From: Alphaproteobacteria bacterium
Lineage (GTDB): Bacteria; Pseudomonadota; Alphaproteobacteria; UBA2966
Assembly: GCA_018650465.1 (NCBI GenBank)
Contig: JABIFY010000104.1
Span: forward strand, 70,107-117,420
Direction of reading: 5' to 3'
Length of the DNA: 47,314 bases
Under the pieces are notes generated by a model. That model saw only the letters and a program-made list of their open reading frames with translations, was not told where the DNA came from and searched no databases. Positions 16,507 through 26,557 of the stretch are shown in pieces (positions within the stretch are counted from its first letter, which is position 1; every line of letters starts with the position of its first letter). The translations under genes were made by a program, and so were the position numbers.

Positions 16507-17652
16507 ATGCTTTTCACCCAGGAACACAATGAAATTGCCGCCAGCTTGAACAAGTTCATCGAGGCCGAAATCAATCCTCACGTGGATGAATGGGAGGAGG
16601 CGGAAGCCTTCCCGGCGCACGAGCTGTTCAAAAAAATGGCAAAGCACGGATTTCTCGGAATCGGTAAACCTGAAGAATATGGTGGCTCTGGTCTGGATTA
16701 TTCCTATGAATCCATGGCCTCGGTGGCATTGGGAAATATCAACTGTGGTGGCGTGGCCATGGCAATCGGTGTGCAGACCAGCATGTCGACCCCCGCCCTG
16801 GCCCGGTTCGGAACTGACGAGTTGTGTCGGGACTATCTGGTGCCTGCCATCGCCGGTGACTCCGTCCGCTGCATCGGTGTGACGGAGGCCGCTGCCGGGT
16901 CGGATGTTGCCAGCCTGAAGACAGCCGCCCGCAAAGACGGCGATGATTATGTAATCGATGGCTCGAAGATGTTCATCACAAACGGTTTGCAAGCTGACTG
17001 GATGTGTTGCCTTTGTAATACCAGTGATGGCCCGGTGCACAAAAACAAATCCCTGATCCTTGTGCCCATGGACAGTCCGGGCATCAGCAAAACCAAAATC
17101 CGCAAGATGGGCATGATGTCGTCCGACACGGCCCAGGTGTTTTTTGATGACGTCCGCGTGCCGCAACGGAATTTGATCGGTGAGGAAAATCTCGGTTTCA
17201 TTCACCAGATGAAACAATTCCAGGAAGAGCGCATGTTTGCGGCTGCCCGGGGGATTGGTGTGATGACACGGGCCATCGAAGAAACTATCGATTATACGCG
17301 CGAGCGAAAAGCCTTTGGCAAATCCATTCTGGATAATCAGGTCGTGCACTTTAAGTTGGCTGAATTGCAAACCGAAGTGGAGGCCTTAAAAGCCTTGCTC
17401 TGGTCAGCTGTTGAAAAATATATCAGCGGCGAAGACGTCACGATGCTGGCTTCCATGGCCAAACTGAAAGTAGGCCGTACCCAGCGCCTGGTGATGGACA
17501 ACTGCCTGCAATATTGGGGCGGACATGGTTATGTCTGGGAAGCTTCGATTTCCCGGCGCTTTCGGGATTATCGCTTGACCTCAATCGGTGGCGGTGCCGA
17601 CGAAGTCATGCTTCAGGTTATATCGAAAATCATGGGTATTTCACCCGCCTAA
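16507..17652 (+). CDS. atuD: AtuD-like acyl-CoA dehydrogenase (citronellyl-CoA dehydrogenase type), copy 1
   Basis: A 381-residue acyl-CoA dehydrogenase: FIEAEINPHVDEWEE near the N-terminus, GVTEAAAGSDVASLK in the flavin site, YTRERKAFGK, and CLQYWGGHGYV near the end. The usual EGTSE catalytic Glu is replaced by GGGADE; a Glu in helix G (FQEERMFAAARG) may serve, as in isovaleryl-CoA dehydrogenase. The pattern matches citronellyl-CoA dehydrogenase AtuD as I remember it. The next gene is a near copy. I chose the ATG at 16507; an in-frame GTG at 16501 is equally poor in ribosome site. It is divergent from the TetR/AtuE-like genes. Confidence 0.72.
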   Translation: MLFTQEHNEIAASLNKFIEAEINPHVDEWEEAEAFPAHELFKKMAKHGFLGIGKPEEYGGSGLDYSYESMASVALGNINCGGVAMAIGVQTSMSTPALARFGTDELCRDYLVPAIAGDSVRCIGVTEAAAGSDVASLKTAARKDGDDYVIDGSKMFITNGLQADWMCCLCNTSDGPVHKNKSLILVPMDSPGISKTKIRKMGMMSSDTAQVFFDDVRVPQRNLIGEENLGFIHQMKQFQEERMFAAARGIGVMTRAIEETIDYTRERKAFGKSILDNQVVHFKLAELQTEVEALKALLWSAVEKYISGEDVTMLASMAKLKVGRTQRLVMDNCLQYWGGHGYVWEASISRRFRDYRLTSIGGGADEVMLQVISKIMGISPA

Positions 17653-17671
17653 CAAATAACGGATATCTCTC

Positions 17672-18826
17672 ATGCAACTGACACCAGAACATATTGAACT
17701 TCAGAACAGCCTCGAAAAATTCATTGATGCGGAAATCAATCCACACGTTGATGAATGGGAAGAACAGGAGATCTATCCGGCCCACGAGCTTTTCAAGAAG
17801 ATGGGCGGTCTCGGGTTTTTGGGGATTGGCAAGCCGGAGGAATTTGGCGGCAGTGGCCTGGACTATTCATACGAAGCCATCGGTGCCTTTGCTTCCGGCC
17901 GCATCACCAGTCTGGGCGTGGCCGCTGCCATTGGGGTGCAAACCAACATGTGCACGCCGGCCCTGACCCGCCATGGCTCGGACGAGCTGCGCAAGGAATT
18001 CCTTGTGCCGACCATTGCAGGTGAATTCGTGGGCTGTGTTGGCGTAACCGAAAGCGGGGCCGGGTCTGACGTGGCCAGCCTGAAAACAACGGCCCGCAAA
18101 GACGGTGATGATTATATCATCAACGGCTCAAAAATGTTTATTACCAACGGCTTACAGGCCGACTGGATGTGTTGTCTGTGCAATACCAGCGACGACGGCA
18201 TCCATAAAAACAAATCCTTGATCATGATCCCCATGGATACACCTGGCATCACCCGACATAAAATCAGGAAGATCGGTTTGATGGCGTCGGACACAGCACA
18301 GATCTTTTTTGATGATGTGCGGGTGCCGCAGCGCAATCGCATCGGCGAAGAAGGCCAGGGCTTTATCTATCAGATGCAGCAATTCCAGGAAGAACGTTTG
18401 TTCATCGCCGCCCGGGGGCCGGCCATGATGGAAGACGTCATTAACCAGACCATTGACTACACGCGAGAACGGAAAGCCTTTGGTAAATCCATCCTCGATA
18501 ATCAGGTCGTGCATTTTCGCCTGGCGGAATTGCAAACCGAAGTCGAAGCCCTGAAGGCTCTGACCTGGGCTGCCATCGAAAAATACATGGCAGGCGAAGA
18601 CGTCACAATGCTGGCGTCTATGGCCAAGCTCAAAACCGGGCGTTTGCAGCGTGAAGTTGCTGACAGCTGCCTGCAATATTGGGGCGGACATGGCTATGTC
18701 TGGGAAGCCTCGGTCTCTCGCCGGTTTCGCGATTTTCGCATTACCTCCATCGGCGGTGGTGCCGACGAAATTATGCTGCAGGTGATTGCCAAATTGATGA
18801 ATATTTCTCCATCGACCAGAAAGTAA
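17672..18826 (+). CDS. atuD: AtuD-like acyl-CoA dehydrogenase, copy 2
   Basis: A 384-residue paralogue of the preceding protein, about three quarters identical by eye over its full length and without gaps in the core; it shares INPHVDEWEE, VTESGAGSDVASLK, YTRERKAFGKSILDNQVVHF split around a conserved core, and GGGADEIMLQVI. Differences cluster in residues about 60-125, which line the acyl pocket in this family, so the copies may prefer different chain lengths or saturation states. It starts 19 bases after copy 1 and ends four bases before the next dehydrogenase, so all are probably one transcript. Confidence 0.72.
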   Translation: MQLTPEHIELQNSLEKFIDAEINPHVDEWEEQEIYPAHELFKKMGGLGFLGIGKPEEFGGSGLDYSYEAIGAFASGRITSLGVAAAIGVQTNMCTPALTRHGSDELRKEFLVPTIAGEFVGCVGVTESGAGSDVASLKTTARKDGDDYIINGSKMFITNGLQADWMCCLCNTSDDGIHKNKSLIMIPMDTPGITRHKIRKIGLMASDTAQIFFDDVRVPQRNRIGEEGQGFIYQMQQFQEERLFIAARGPAMMEDVINQTIDYTRERKAFGKSILDNQVVHFRLAELQTEVEALKALTWAAIEKYMAGEDVTMLASMAKLKTGRLQREVADSCLQYWGGHGYVWEASVSRRFRDFRITSIGGGADEIMLQVIAKLMNISPSTRK

Positions 18827-18830
18827 GTCC

Positions 18831-20042
18831 ATGGATCTGCATGACAGTGCCGCGCACAAGGCCTTTCGTGAAGACGTGCGGGCCTTTCTGACGGAACATG
18901 GTGCGGAGGCCCCGATTGAGACCGCCATGTCCTATCGTTTGTTACCCAAACCCTATTCACTGCAAGTGCGGGCCTGGCAGCAATTGCTGGTCGAGCGGGG
19001 CTATGCCAATCGCACAATCCCGAAAGAATATGGTGGCTTTGGGGCCGAGCCGGACATTCTGAAATCACGCATCATTGCCGATGAATTTTTTGCTGCCGAT
19101 ATTCCGCAAGGTCTGATCAGCCAGGGTATTTCCATGCTGATGCCAACCTTGCTGGAACATGGCACAGAAGAACAAAAGCAGCAGTGGATCAGGCCCACCT
19201 TGCAGGGCGATGTCTTCTGGTGTCAGGGCTATTCCGAACCGGGGGCGGGCTCGGACCTTGCCAGTTTGACCACACACGCCGTGGAAGATGGCGATGATTT
19301 TGTTATCAACGGCCAAAAGATCTGGACTTCATCAGCCCATATCGCCCAGATGATATTTTGCCTCGTGCGCACAGAACCTGAGGCTTCAAAATATGCCGGC
19401 ATAAGTTACCTGATTTTTTCCATGGACACCCCTGGTATTGATGTGCGTCCCCTGCAAACCATGACCGGGCATCCGTCTTTTAATGAAGTCTTCTTCACGG
19501 ACGTGCGCGTGCCCAAAAGCCAGGTTGTTGGTGGTCGGGGAAAGGGTTGGACTGTGGCCAACAGCACCCTGAAACATGAGCGTGGCATGCTGTCGAATGC
19601 CAATGGCTCGCTGGATCGATTGAACCGCATTCAGGCCTTGATGATGCGCGAGACCGTGGCTGGCGAGACCTTGATGCATAACCCGGTCATGTGTGATCGG
19701 TTCATTGCCCTGCAGGCCCGTGTGCAATCTATGCGCCTGCACGAAATGCGACTGATCAGTGCGGCCCAAAAGGGTGAAGGGCCGGGCCTCGGCGACATGG
19801 TATGCAAGTTGTTGGGCTGCGAGCTGAACCACCAGCTGGACGCGTTGGCCATAGATGCCTTTGGCGAACTGGGTGTGTTCTATGACGGCATTCCGTCAAT
19901 GCAAAGCGATGGCATTTGGCAACAACTTTACATGTATGACCTCGGTCTGATCATCGGCGGCGGCACGGCACAAATCCAGAAGAACATCATTGCCGAGCGG
20001 GGCCTTGGCATGCCGCGTGAGCCCAAAGCGGTGCAGGTATAA
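18831..20042 (+). CDS. Acyl-CoA dehydrogenase, large partner of an unequal pair
   Basis: A 403-residue FadE-type acyl-CoA dehydrogenase. The flavin/substrate motif is complete: G133-YSEPGAGS-D142, followed by QKIWTSSAH. The C-terminal motif is IGGGTAQIQKNI, with Gly where medium-chain dehydrogenases have the catalytic Glu. It is directly followed by a shorter, divergent dehydrogenase (20047) whose flavin motif is degenerate. Such adjacent unequal pairs in steroid degraders (ChsE1/E2, ChsE4/E5) form alpha2-beta2 enzymes with two flavins. Substrate unknown; position downstream of the AtuD-like copies suggests a later product of the same branched substrate. Confidence 0.84.
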   Translation: MDLHDSAAHKAFREDVRAFLTEHGAEAPIETAMSYRLLPKPYSLQVRAWQQLLVERGYANRTIPKEYGGFGAEPDILKSRIIADEFFAADIPQGLISQGISMLMPTLLEHGTEEQKQQWIRPTLQGDVFWCQGYSEPGAGSDLASLTTHAVEDGDDFVINGQKIWTSSAHIAQMIFCLVRTEPEASKYAGISYLIFSMDTPGIDVRPLQTMTGHPSFNEVFFTDVRVPKSQVVGGRGKGWTVANSTLKHERGMLSNANGSLDRLNRIQALMMRETVAGETLMHNPVMCDRFIALQARVQSMRLHEMRLISAAQKGEGPGLGDMVCKLLGCELNHQLDALAIDAFGELGVFYDGIPSMQSDGIWQQLYMYDLGLIIGGGTAQIQKNIIAERGLGMPREPKAVQV

Positions 20043-20046
20043 GATC

Positions 20047-21135
20047 ATGGACTTTGCCCTCTCCGAAGAACAGATCATGATCCAGGATAGTTTCCGACGT
20101 ACCCTGGAACGTGTATCCGACACCGATCAAATTCGCGCCATCTCGAATGGCAAACAGGCCCTGGATGCTGATATCTGGCAGGAATTGGTCCAGCTTGGCA
20201 TGGCTGGTTTGCTAATCCCGGAAGCCCATGGCGGCGCAGGCCTTGGATTGCTGGAAGCTGCCGTGGTGGCGGAAGAACTGGGTCGCAGCATGGCACCGGT
20301 GCCCTATGTGGGCACAGCAGTCATGGCCCCATTGGCAATCATGCTGGCGGGGAACGAGGCTCAAAAACAAGCCTGGCTGCCGGGCCTTGCTGGGGGCGAG
20401 CTGCGCTTGGGCGTCGCTGTTTCAGCCGCGGCCAGTGGCACACGTCGTGATGCCACCGTTACCGCACAGGATCAAACCTTAAACGGCAAGGCCATGTTCG
20501 TAATCGATTGTGGTGATGCGGATGCTTATGTCATTGCCGACGATATCGGACAACTGTTCATCATCAAATCAGACGCCGATGGCCTGTCGCAGGAATGCTT
20601 CCCGACCATTGATGGCACGCGATCTGTTGCTCAACTAACGCTGAATAATGTCCACGCGGAAAAGCTGGTCGATGGCGACGAAGACACCTTACAACGCGTT
20701 ATCGATGCCGGGCGTATTATTATGGCGGCGGAAACCTTGGGGGCAGGGGATGCCATGCTGGTCCAGTCGGTTGAATATGCCCTGCAACGCAAACAGTTTG
20801 ACCGCTTGATTGGATCGTTCCAGGCCGTGAAACATATGTGTGCAGAAATGGCCGCCGAGTTACAACCCTGCCGGGGGCTGATCTGGTATGCGGCTTATGC
20901 CTTCGACCATTTGCCTGGGGAGGTGTCGCTAAGTACCGCGCTGGCCAAATCCCATACGGACGAGGTGGGTCGCATGGTGGCGCGCACCGCGACCGAAGTG
21001 CATGGCGGCATGGGTTACACTGATTTGCAGGGCCTGCATTTCTGGTTCAAGCGTATCGGCTTTAACCGGGCCTTTTTAGGTGGGCCGGAGAAGTTGCGGG
21101 CCGAGGCGGCACGGTTGCAAGGGTTTGTGAGTTGA
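20047..21135 (+). CDS. Acyl-CoA dehydrogenase, small degenerate partner subunit
   Basis: A 362-residue acyl-CoA dehydrogenase-fold protein, shorter than its neighbour. The usual TEPxxGSD motif is replaced by VSAAASGTRRDA, and there is no EGTSE-like block near the C-terminus, although the RKQFDRLIGSFQAVKH helix and TEVHGGMGYTD remain. It is therefore more likely the non-flavin or base-supplying subunit of a heteromer with the 18831 product than an independent enzyme. The true start is the ATG at 20047 (MDFALSEEQ), four bases after the previous stop; the longer frame from 19990 overlaps that gene. Last gene of the array, ending just before the 21147 repeat. Confidence 0.8.
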   Translation: MDFALSEEQIMIQDSFRRTLERVSDTDQIRAISNGKQALDADIWQELVQLGMAGLLIPEAHGGAGLGLLEAAVVAEELGRSMAPVPYVGTAVMAPLAIMLAGNEAQKQAWLPGLAGGELRLGVAVSAAASGTRRDATVTAQDQTLNGKAMFVIDCGDADAYVIADDIGQLFIIKSDADGLSQECFPTIDGTRSVAQLTLNNVHAEKLVDGDEDTLQRVIDAGRIIMAAETLGAGDAMLVQSVEYALQRKQFDRLIGSFQAVKHMCAEMAAELQPCRGLIWYAAYAFDHLPGEVSLSTALAKSHTDEVGRMVARTATEVHGGMGYTDLQGLHFWFKRIGFNRAFLGGPEKLRAEAARLQGFVS

Positions 21136-21146
21136 CAAAAAGGTAA

Positions 21147-21239
21147 CGTCACCCCGCACTTGATGCGGGGTCCATGCTTACATCACGAGGGATGCCTTAA
21201 TTTCCCAGGCGTAGACCCCGCATCAAGTGCGGGGTGACG
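21147..21239. repeat. Double-hairpin palindromic element between convergent genes
   Basis: Two 26-base perfect inverted arms at 21147-21172 and 21214-21239 surround a 41-base centre. Each arm is itself a hairpin, CCCCGCA-cttga-TGCGGGG. The whole element fills most of the gap between the stop codons of two convergent genes. Elements with this CCCCGCA/TGCGGGG core are dispersed through many alphaproteobacterial genomes. It may act as a bidirectional transcription stop or mRNA-end stabiliser; there is no T-run, so it is not a classical intrinsic terminator. Confidence 0.85.
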
Positions 21240-21254
21240 AGGTGCTAAATTTCC

Positions 21255-21659
21255 TCACAGCTTCCGCCAACGCAATTCATGCTGATAGGTATTGCCGGAT
21301 TTACTGGTCTCTGGTGCTGTATTAAGACACAGGTCGCCCTCTTTCCAGCTCATGGTGCGCCGCAAGGGGTGCCCGATCCAGTGGGGGAGGGTGGCGAAAA
21401 TAACATCATGCACGACCTCGTCACCGTCGATCTGAAAGGTGCCGCCATAGGCCAGACAAACGTCGGGCGTGGGGTTGGTGGTCGAGGGATTGTCCTTGAA
21501 ATTCTGCATCATCAGGGACGCCGCCATGCGGCCTTCGGCTGAATAAATAATTTGACCGTGGGCATCTTCGCCCATTGGGAACCCGGCGGGCTCACCGTTT
21601 TTCAAAGACGTCCAGTTCACCAGCACCCAGGTGCCCAACACATCACTTACGTTAACCAT
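21255..21659 (-). CDS. Lipocalin-like domain protein
   Basis: A 134-residue soluble protein of the lipocalin-like type: the N-terminal LGTWVLVNW motif, then alternating strand patterns (GQIIYSAEGRMAASL, CLAYGGTFQIDGDEVVHDV) ending in a basic ELRWRKL strand. Family members form a small beta barrel and often sit in catabolic clusters; a ligand-binding or product-handling role is possible, but no activity is established. There is no signal peptide. ATG at 21659 follows GGAGAG and lies 24 bases after the flavoenzyme stop, so it ends that operon. Confidence 0.7.
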   Translation of the reverse strand: MVNVSDVLGTWVLVNWTSLKNGEPAGFPMGEDAHGQIIYSAEGRMAASLMMQNFKDNPSTTNPTPDVCLAYGGTFQIDGDEVVHDVIFATLPHWIGHPLRRTMSWKEGDLCLNTAPETSKSGNTYQHELRWRKL

Positions 21660-21683
21660 TCAATTCTCTCCAAAATCAGATTT

Positions 21684-23747
<2,064 letters not shown>

Positions 23748-24539
23748 TCAAACGCGTCGGGTGCCGACAGCCGGCGGTGTTTCCGGCGGTCCGGCAAAAC
23801 ATTGCGCCACGGCCATCCAGCGCGTTGCGGTTTCACCCGTAACTTTCAGGTCGGTATCGCCGATACCACGACACTGGGTGACAACCTGGCAGAAATCTTC
23901 GGCCTGGCCTGTGATGCAATTGTCGTCTGATGGTTCATTCCATTCCCATATTTCACCCGATGGGGCAAGCAAGCGCACATAAGGCACATCCTCCGGCACC
24001 TCTTCGCCGCGATTGATGAAGGTCCAGCCAAAGGTATTCATGCCCATGATGACAATGTTTTTGATACGGTCGCCGTTTGTACGTTTGACACCCAACAAAT
24101 CGTAGATGGCCTGGGCGTGAGACCAGGTTTCCATTAGCCGGGCGGAAATGCTGGACCGGGCGCTCATGTCGGGACCTGCCCATTTGACACGTTGTTTGGG
24201 ATCAGCGGCGGCAAAGGCGGCAGTTGATTTGGGGTAATAGTCATGCCAGAGATTCAGCAAGGCCCGCCCTTTGACATTGTTCAAAAGCTGGTCTGTGGCT
24301 TCGCGCATGTTCAGACCTTCTTCGCGCAGATCTTTCATGTCGCCATATTCTTTGGCAAACCGGTCGGGGTCCAGCAGCGATAAGTCAGCCAGGTGATTAA
24401 AGATATGCAGGTGGGCCAGGATGTCATTGATTGTCCAGTCCTTGAACAGGGTTTGCCTGCCAAAATCTGTATCATTCAACGGTGCCAGTAATTCGTACAA
24501 GGCATCGCTTTCGTCACCAAAATCATGGGCTTGTTGCAT
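23748..24539 (-). CDS. TIGR03084/DinB-like putative metal-binding protein
   Basis: A 263-residue protein resembling the TIGR03084 group, relatives of mycothiol-dependent maleylpyruvate isomerase with a DinB-like four-helix N-terminal domain. Matching blocks are FKDWTINDILAHLHIFNHLAD and, near residue 145, METWSHAQAIYDLLGV; the histidines are the likely metal ligands. Most relatives I know are actinobacterial and of unproven function, so a thiol-dependent or hydrolytic role is only a guess. I start at the ATG at 24539, after ACAGGAG; the longer frame overlaps the carboxylase gene. It is 16 bases downstream of the biotin carboxylase gene. Confidence 0.68.
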   Translation of the reverse strand: MQQAHDFGDESDALYELLAPLNDTDFGRQTLFKDWTINDILAHLHIFNHLADLSLLDPDRFAKEYGDMKDLREEGLNMREATDQLLNNVKGRALLNLWHDYYPKSTAAFAAADPKQRVKWAGPDMSARSSISARLMETWSHAQAIYDLLGVKRTNGDRIKNIVIMGMNTFGWTFINRGEEVPEDVPYVRLLAPSGEIWEWNEPSDDNCITGQAEDFCQVVTQCRGIGDTDLKVTGETATRWMAVAQCFAGPPETPPAVGTRRV

Positions 24540-24555
24540 GGGGGCTCCTGTCAGG

Positions 24556-26547
24556 TTATTCGGCTTCTTCGATTTCAATCAACAATGTATCAGCGGCGGT
24601 TTGGCTGCCGGGTATGGCATGAACTTCCATCACTGTGCCGTTCACTTCTGACAGAATTTCATGCTGCATCTTCATGGCTTCCAATACGGCAAGCCGATCA
24701 CCGCTTTTGACCGTATCCCCCGATTTTACACAAACCTCCAGCAAGGTACCATGCATGGGGGCCAGAATGCGGCCACTGCCCGCAACCTCTTCCGGCGCAC
24801 CGGCAAAGGCGATGTGATTGCGGAAGCTGGTGGTTTTACCTTCAACCGAGAGCCAGATGTGACCGGGTGTGGGGATGTGGTAATGAACCAGTTGACGACG
24901 GCCATTGATGCGCAGGCGGGCCGTATTGTCACCGGCTTCCAGCAGATCAATGGTCAGAGATGTTTCGCCGGACTGCACCAGATAACAATGCCGGTCTTGC
25001 GGTGTTACTGTCAGATCAAATTCGATCTCACCCCAGGCGAAGACATAGCGTGTGACCAGGCCCTGTCCACTGGACCAGTTCACCAAAGTCGGTGAGACAT
25101 TAACACATTTGACAAAGGCACTTTCGCGTTCCTCGTGATATTGCAAGACCGATGCCATGGCCGATTGCATCAGGTCAGGCGTGGTCGCGGCCAGATCGTC
25201 GTCGGTAAATTCATCGCCGATAAATGCCGTCGTGGCTTCACCCTTGGCGAAGGTTTCCCGGCCCAACACATCAATCAGAAAACCCCGATTGGTCGTCAGG
25301 CCAAACAGCACGGTGTCCTTCAAACCTTCGATCAGGCGATGGCGGGCAACCTCGCGGGTTTCACCCCAGGCCACGACCTTGGCGATCATGGGATCATAAA
25401 AGGGCGAAATATCTTGCCCGGTTTCAATGCCGCTATCAAAACGCAAGCCGTCCCCGGATGACGGCTGCCACAGATCAACAGTACCGGTGCAGGGCAAAAA
25501 ATCCTGGCTGGTGTCTTCCGCATAAAGCCGGACCTCAATGGCATGGCCCTCAAGCTTGATATCCTCCTGGCTCAAGCCTAAGGGATGTCCCTCGGCGACC
25601 TGGATTTGCAGAGCCACCAGATCCAGTCCGGTGATCATTTCCGTGACCGGGTGTTCGACTTGTAAGCGGGTGTTCATTTCCAAAAAATAAAATTCGCCCG
25701 CGTCATCCAGCAAAAATTCAACCGTACCCGCGCCGCGATAATTGATGCTGCCGGCGGCCTCCACGGCGGCGGCCCCCATGCGGGTGCGCAAACCAGGCGT
25801 CATGACCGGGCAGGGGCCTTCTTCAACCACTTTTTGGTGACGACGTTGAACGGAACAATCCCGCTCAAACAGGTGCACGACATTACCATGGGTGTCGGCA
25901 AAAACCTGCACTTCAACATGGCGGGGACGCATGACGGCTTTCTCAAGGATCAGTTCATCCGAGCCAAAAGCATTCAGCGCTTCCGACCGGGCGGAATTCA
26001 GGGCGTCGGGCAAGTCATGTGCGTCGTGCACAAGACGCATACCGCGTCCACCACCACCAGCGGCCGCCTTGACCATGATCGGAAAACCAATGTCATTGGC
26101 AGCTGATATCAGTGTTGCATCCGCCTGGTCGGTGTCTTCATAGCCCGGCACACAAGGCACCTTGGCATCGATCATGCGTCGCTTGGCGGCGGCTTTGTTG
26201 CCCATCAAATCGATGGACTCAGCAGAAGGGCCGATAAACACCAGACCAGCCGCTTCAACGGCGCGGGCAAAGTCTGCATTTTCTGACAAAAAACCATAGC
26301 CCGGATGAATGGCCTCGGCCCCGGTCTCGATTGCTGCGGCCAGTACCCGGTCCATATCCAGATAAGACTGGCCCACAGGGGCGGGTCCTAGCAAGACAGC
26401 ATCATCGGCCATTTGCACATGGGGGGCGTGCTCGTCGGCTTCGGAATAAACCGCGATGGTACGATAGCCTAAGGCCTGGGCCGTGCGCATGACGCGGACG
26501 GCAATTTCACCACGGTTGGCAATTAGAATACTTTTGAATGTGCGCAT
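24556..26547 (-). CDS. atuF: Acyl-CoA carboxylase alpha subunit: biotin carboxylase + BCCP (AtuF-like)
   Basis: A 663-residue biotin-containing subunit. Residues about 1-450 are biotin carboxylase with ATP-grasp (KAAAGGGGRGM, FLEMNTRLQVEHPVTE), and the C-terminal about 75 residues are a biotinyl domain with K626 in EAMKMQ. It carboxylates biotin with ATP and bicarbonate and passes the carboxyl to the partner encoded at 26558. Geranyl-CoA carboxylase (AtuF) and methylcrotonyl-CoA carboxylase (LiuD) share this architecture; AtuA upstream favours the geranyl type. The start is at 26547 (MRTFKSILIANRGE) with TAGGAG upstream; the frame extended to 26664 lies in the beta gene. Ten-base gap to that gene. 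Confidence 0.82.
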   Translation of the reverse strand: MRTFKSILIANRGEIAVRVMRTAQALGYRTIAVYSEADEHAPHVQMADDAVLLGPAPVGQSYLDMDRVLAAAIETGAEAIHPGYGFLSENADFARAVEAAGLVFIGPSAESIDLMGNKAAAKRRMIDAKVPCVPGYEDTDQADATLISAANDIGFPIMVKAAAGGGGRGMRLVHDAHDLPDALNSARSEALNAFGSDELILEKAVMRPRHVEVQVFADTHGNVVHLFERDCSVQRRHQKVVEEGPCPVMTPGLRTRMGAAAVEAAGSINYRGAGTVEFLLDDAGEFYFLEMNTRLQVEHPVTEMITGLDLVALQIQVAEGHPLGLSQEDIKLEGHAIEVRLYAEDTSQDFLPCTGTVDLWQPSSGDGLRFDSGIETGQDISPFYDPMIAKVVAWGETREVARHRLIEGLKDTVLFGLTTNRGFLIDVLGRETFAKGEATTAFIGDEFTDDDLAATTPDLMQSAMASVLQYHEERESAFVKCVNVSPTLVNWSSGQGLVTRYVFAWGEIEFDLTVTPQDRHCYLVQSGETSLTIDLLEAGDNTARLRINGRRQLVHYHIPTPGHIWLSVEGKTTSFRNHIAFAGAPEEVAGSGRILAPMHGTLLEVCVKSGDTVKSGDRLAVLEAMKMQHEILSEVNGTVMEVHAIPGSQTAADTLLIEIEEAE

Positions 26548-26557
26548 GATCTGGCTC

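Noticed and set aside
16393-17370. A 325-codon minus-strand frame opposite the first AtuD-like gene
   Set aside because: Antisense shadow; the plus-strand protein has intact family motifs and the shadow has no protein-like composition.
21147-21239. CRISPR-like or transposon-end reading of the GC-rich repeat
   Set aside because: Only two arms, inverted rather than direct, no spacer series, no transposase and no target-site duplication seen.
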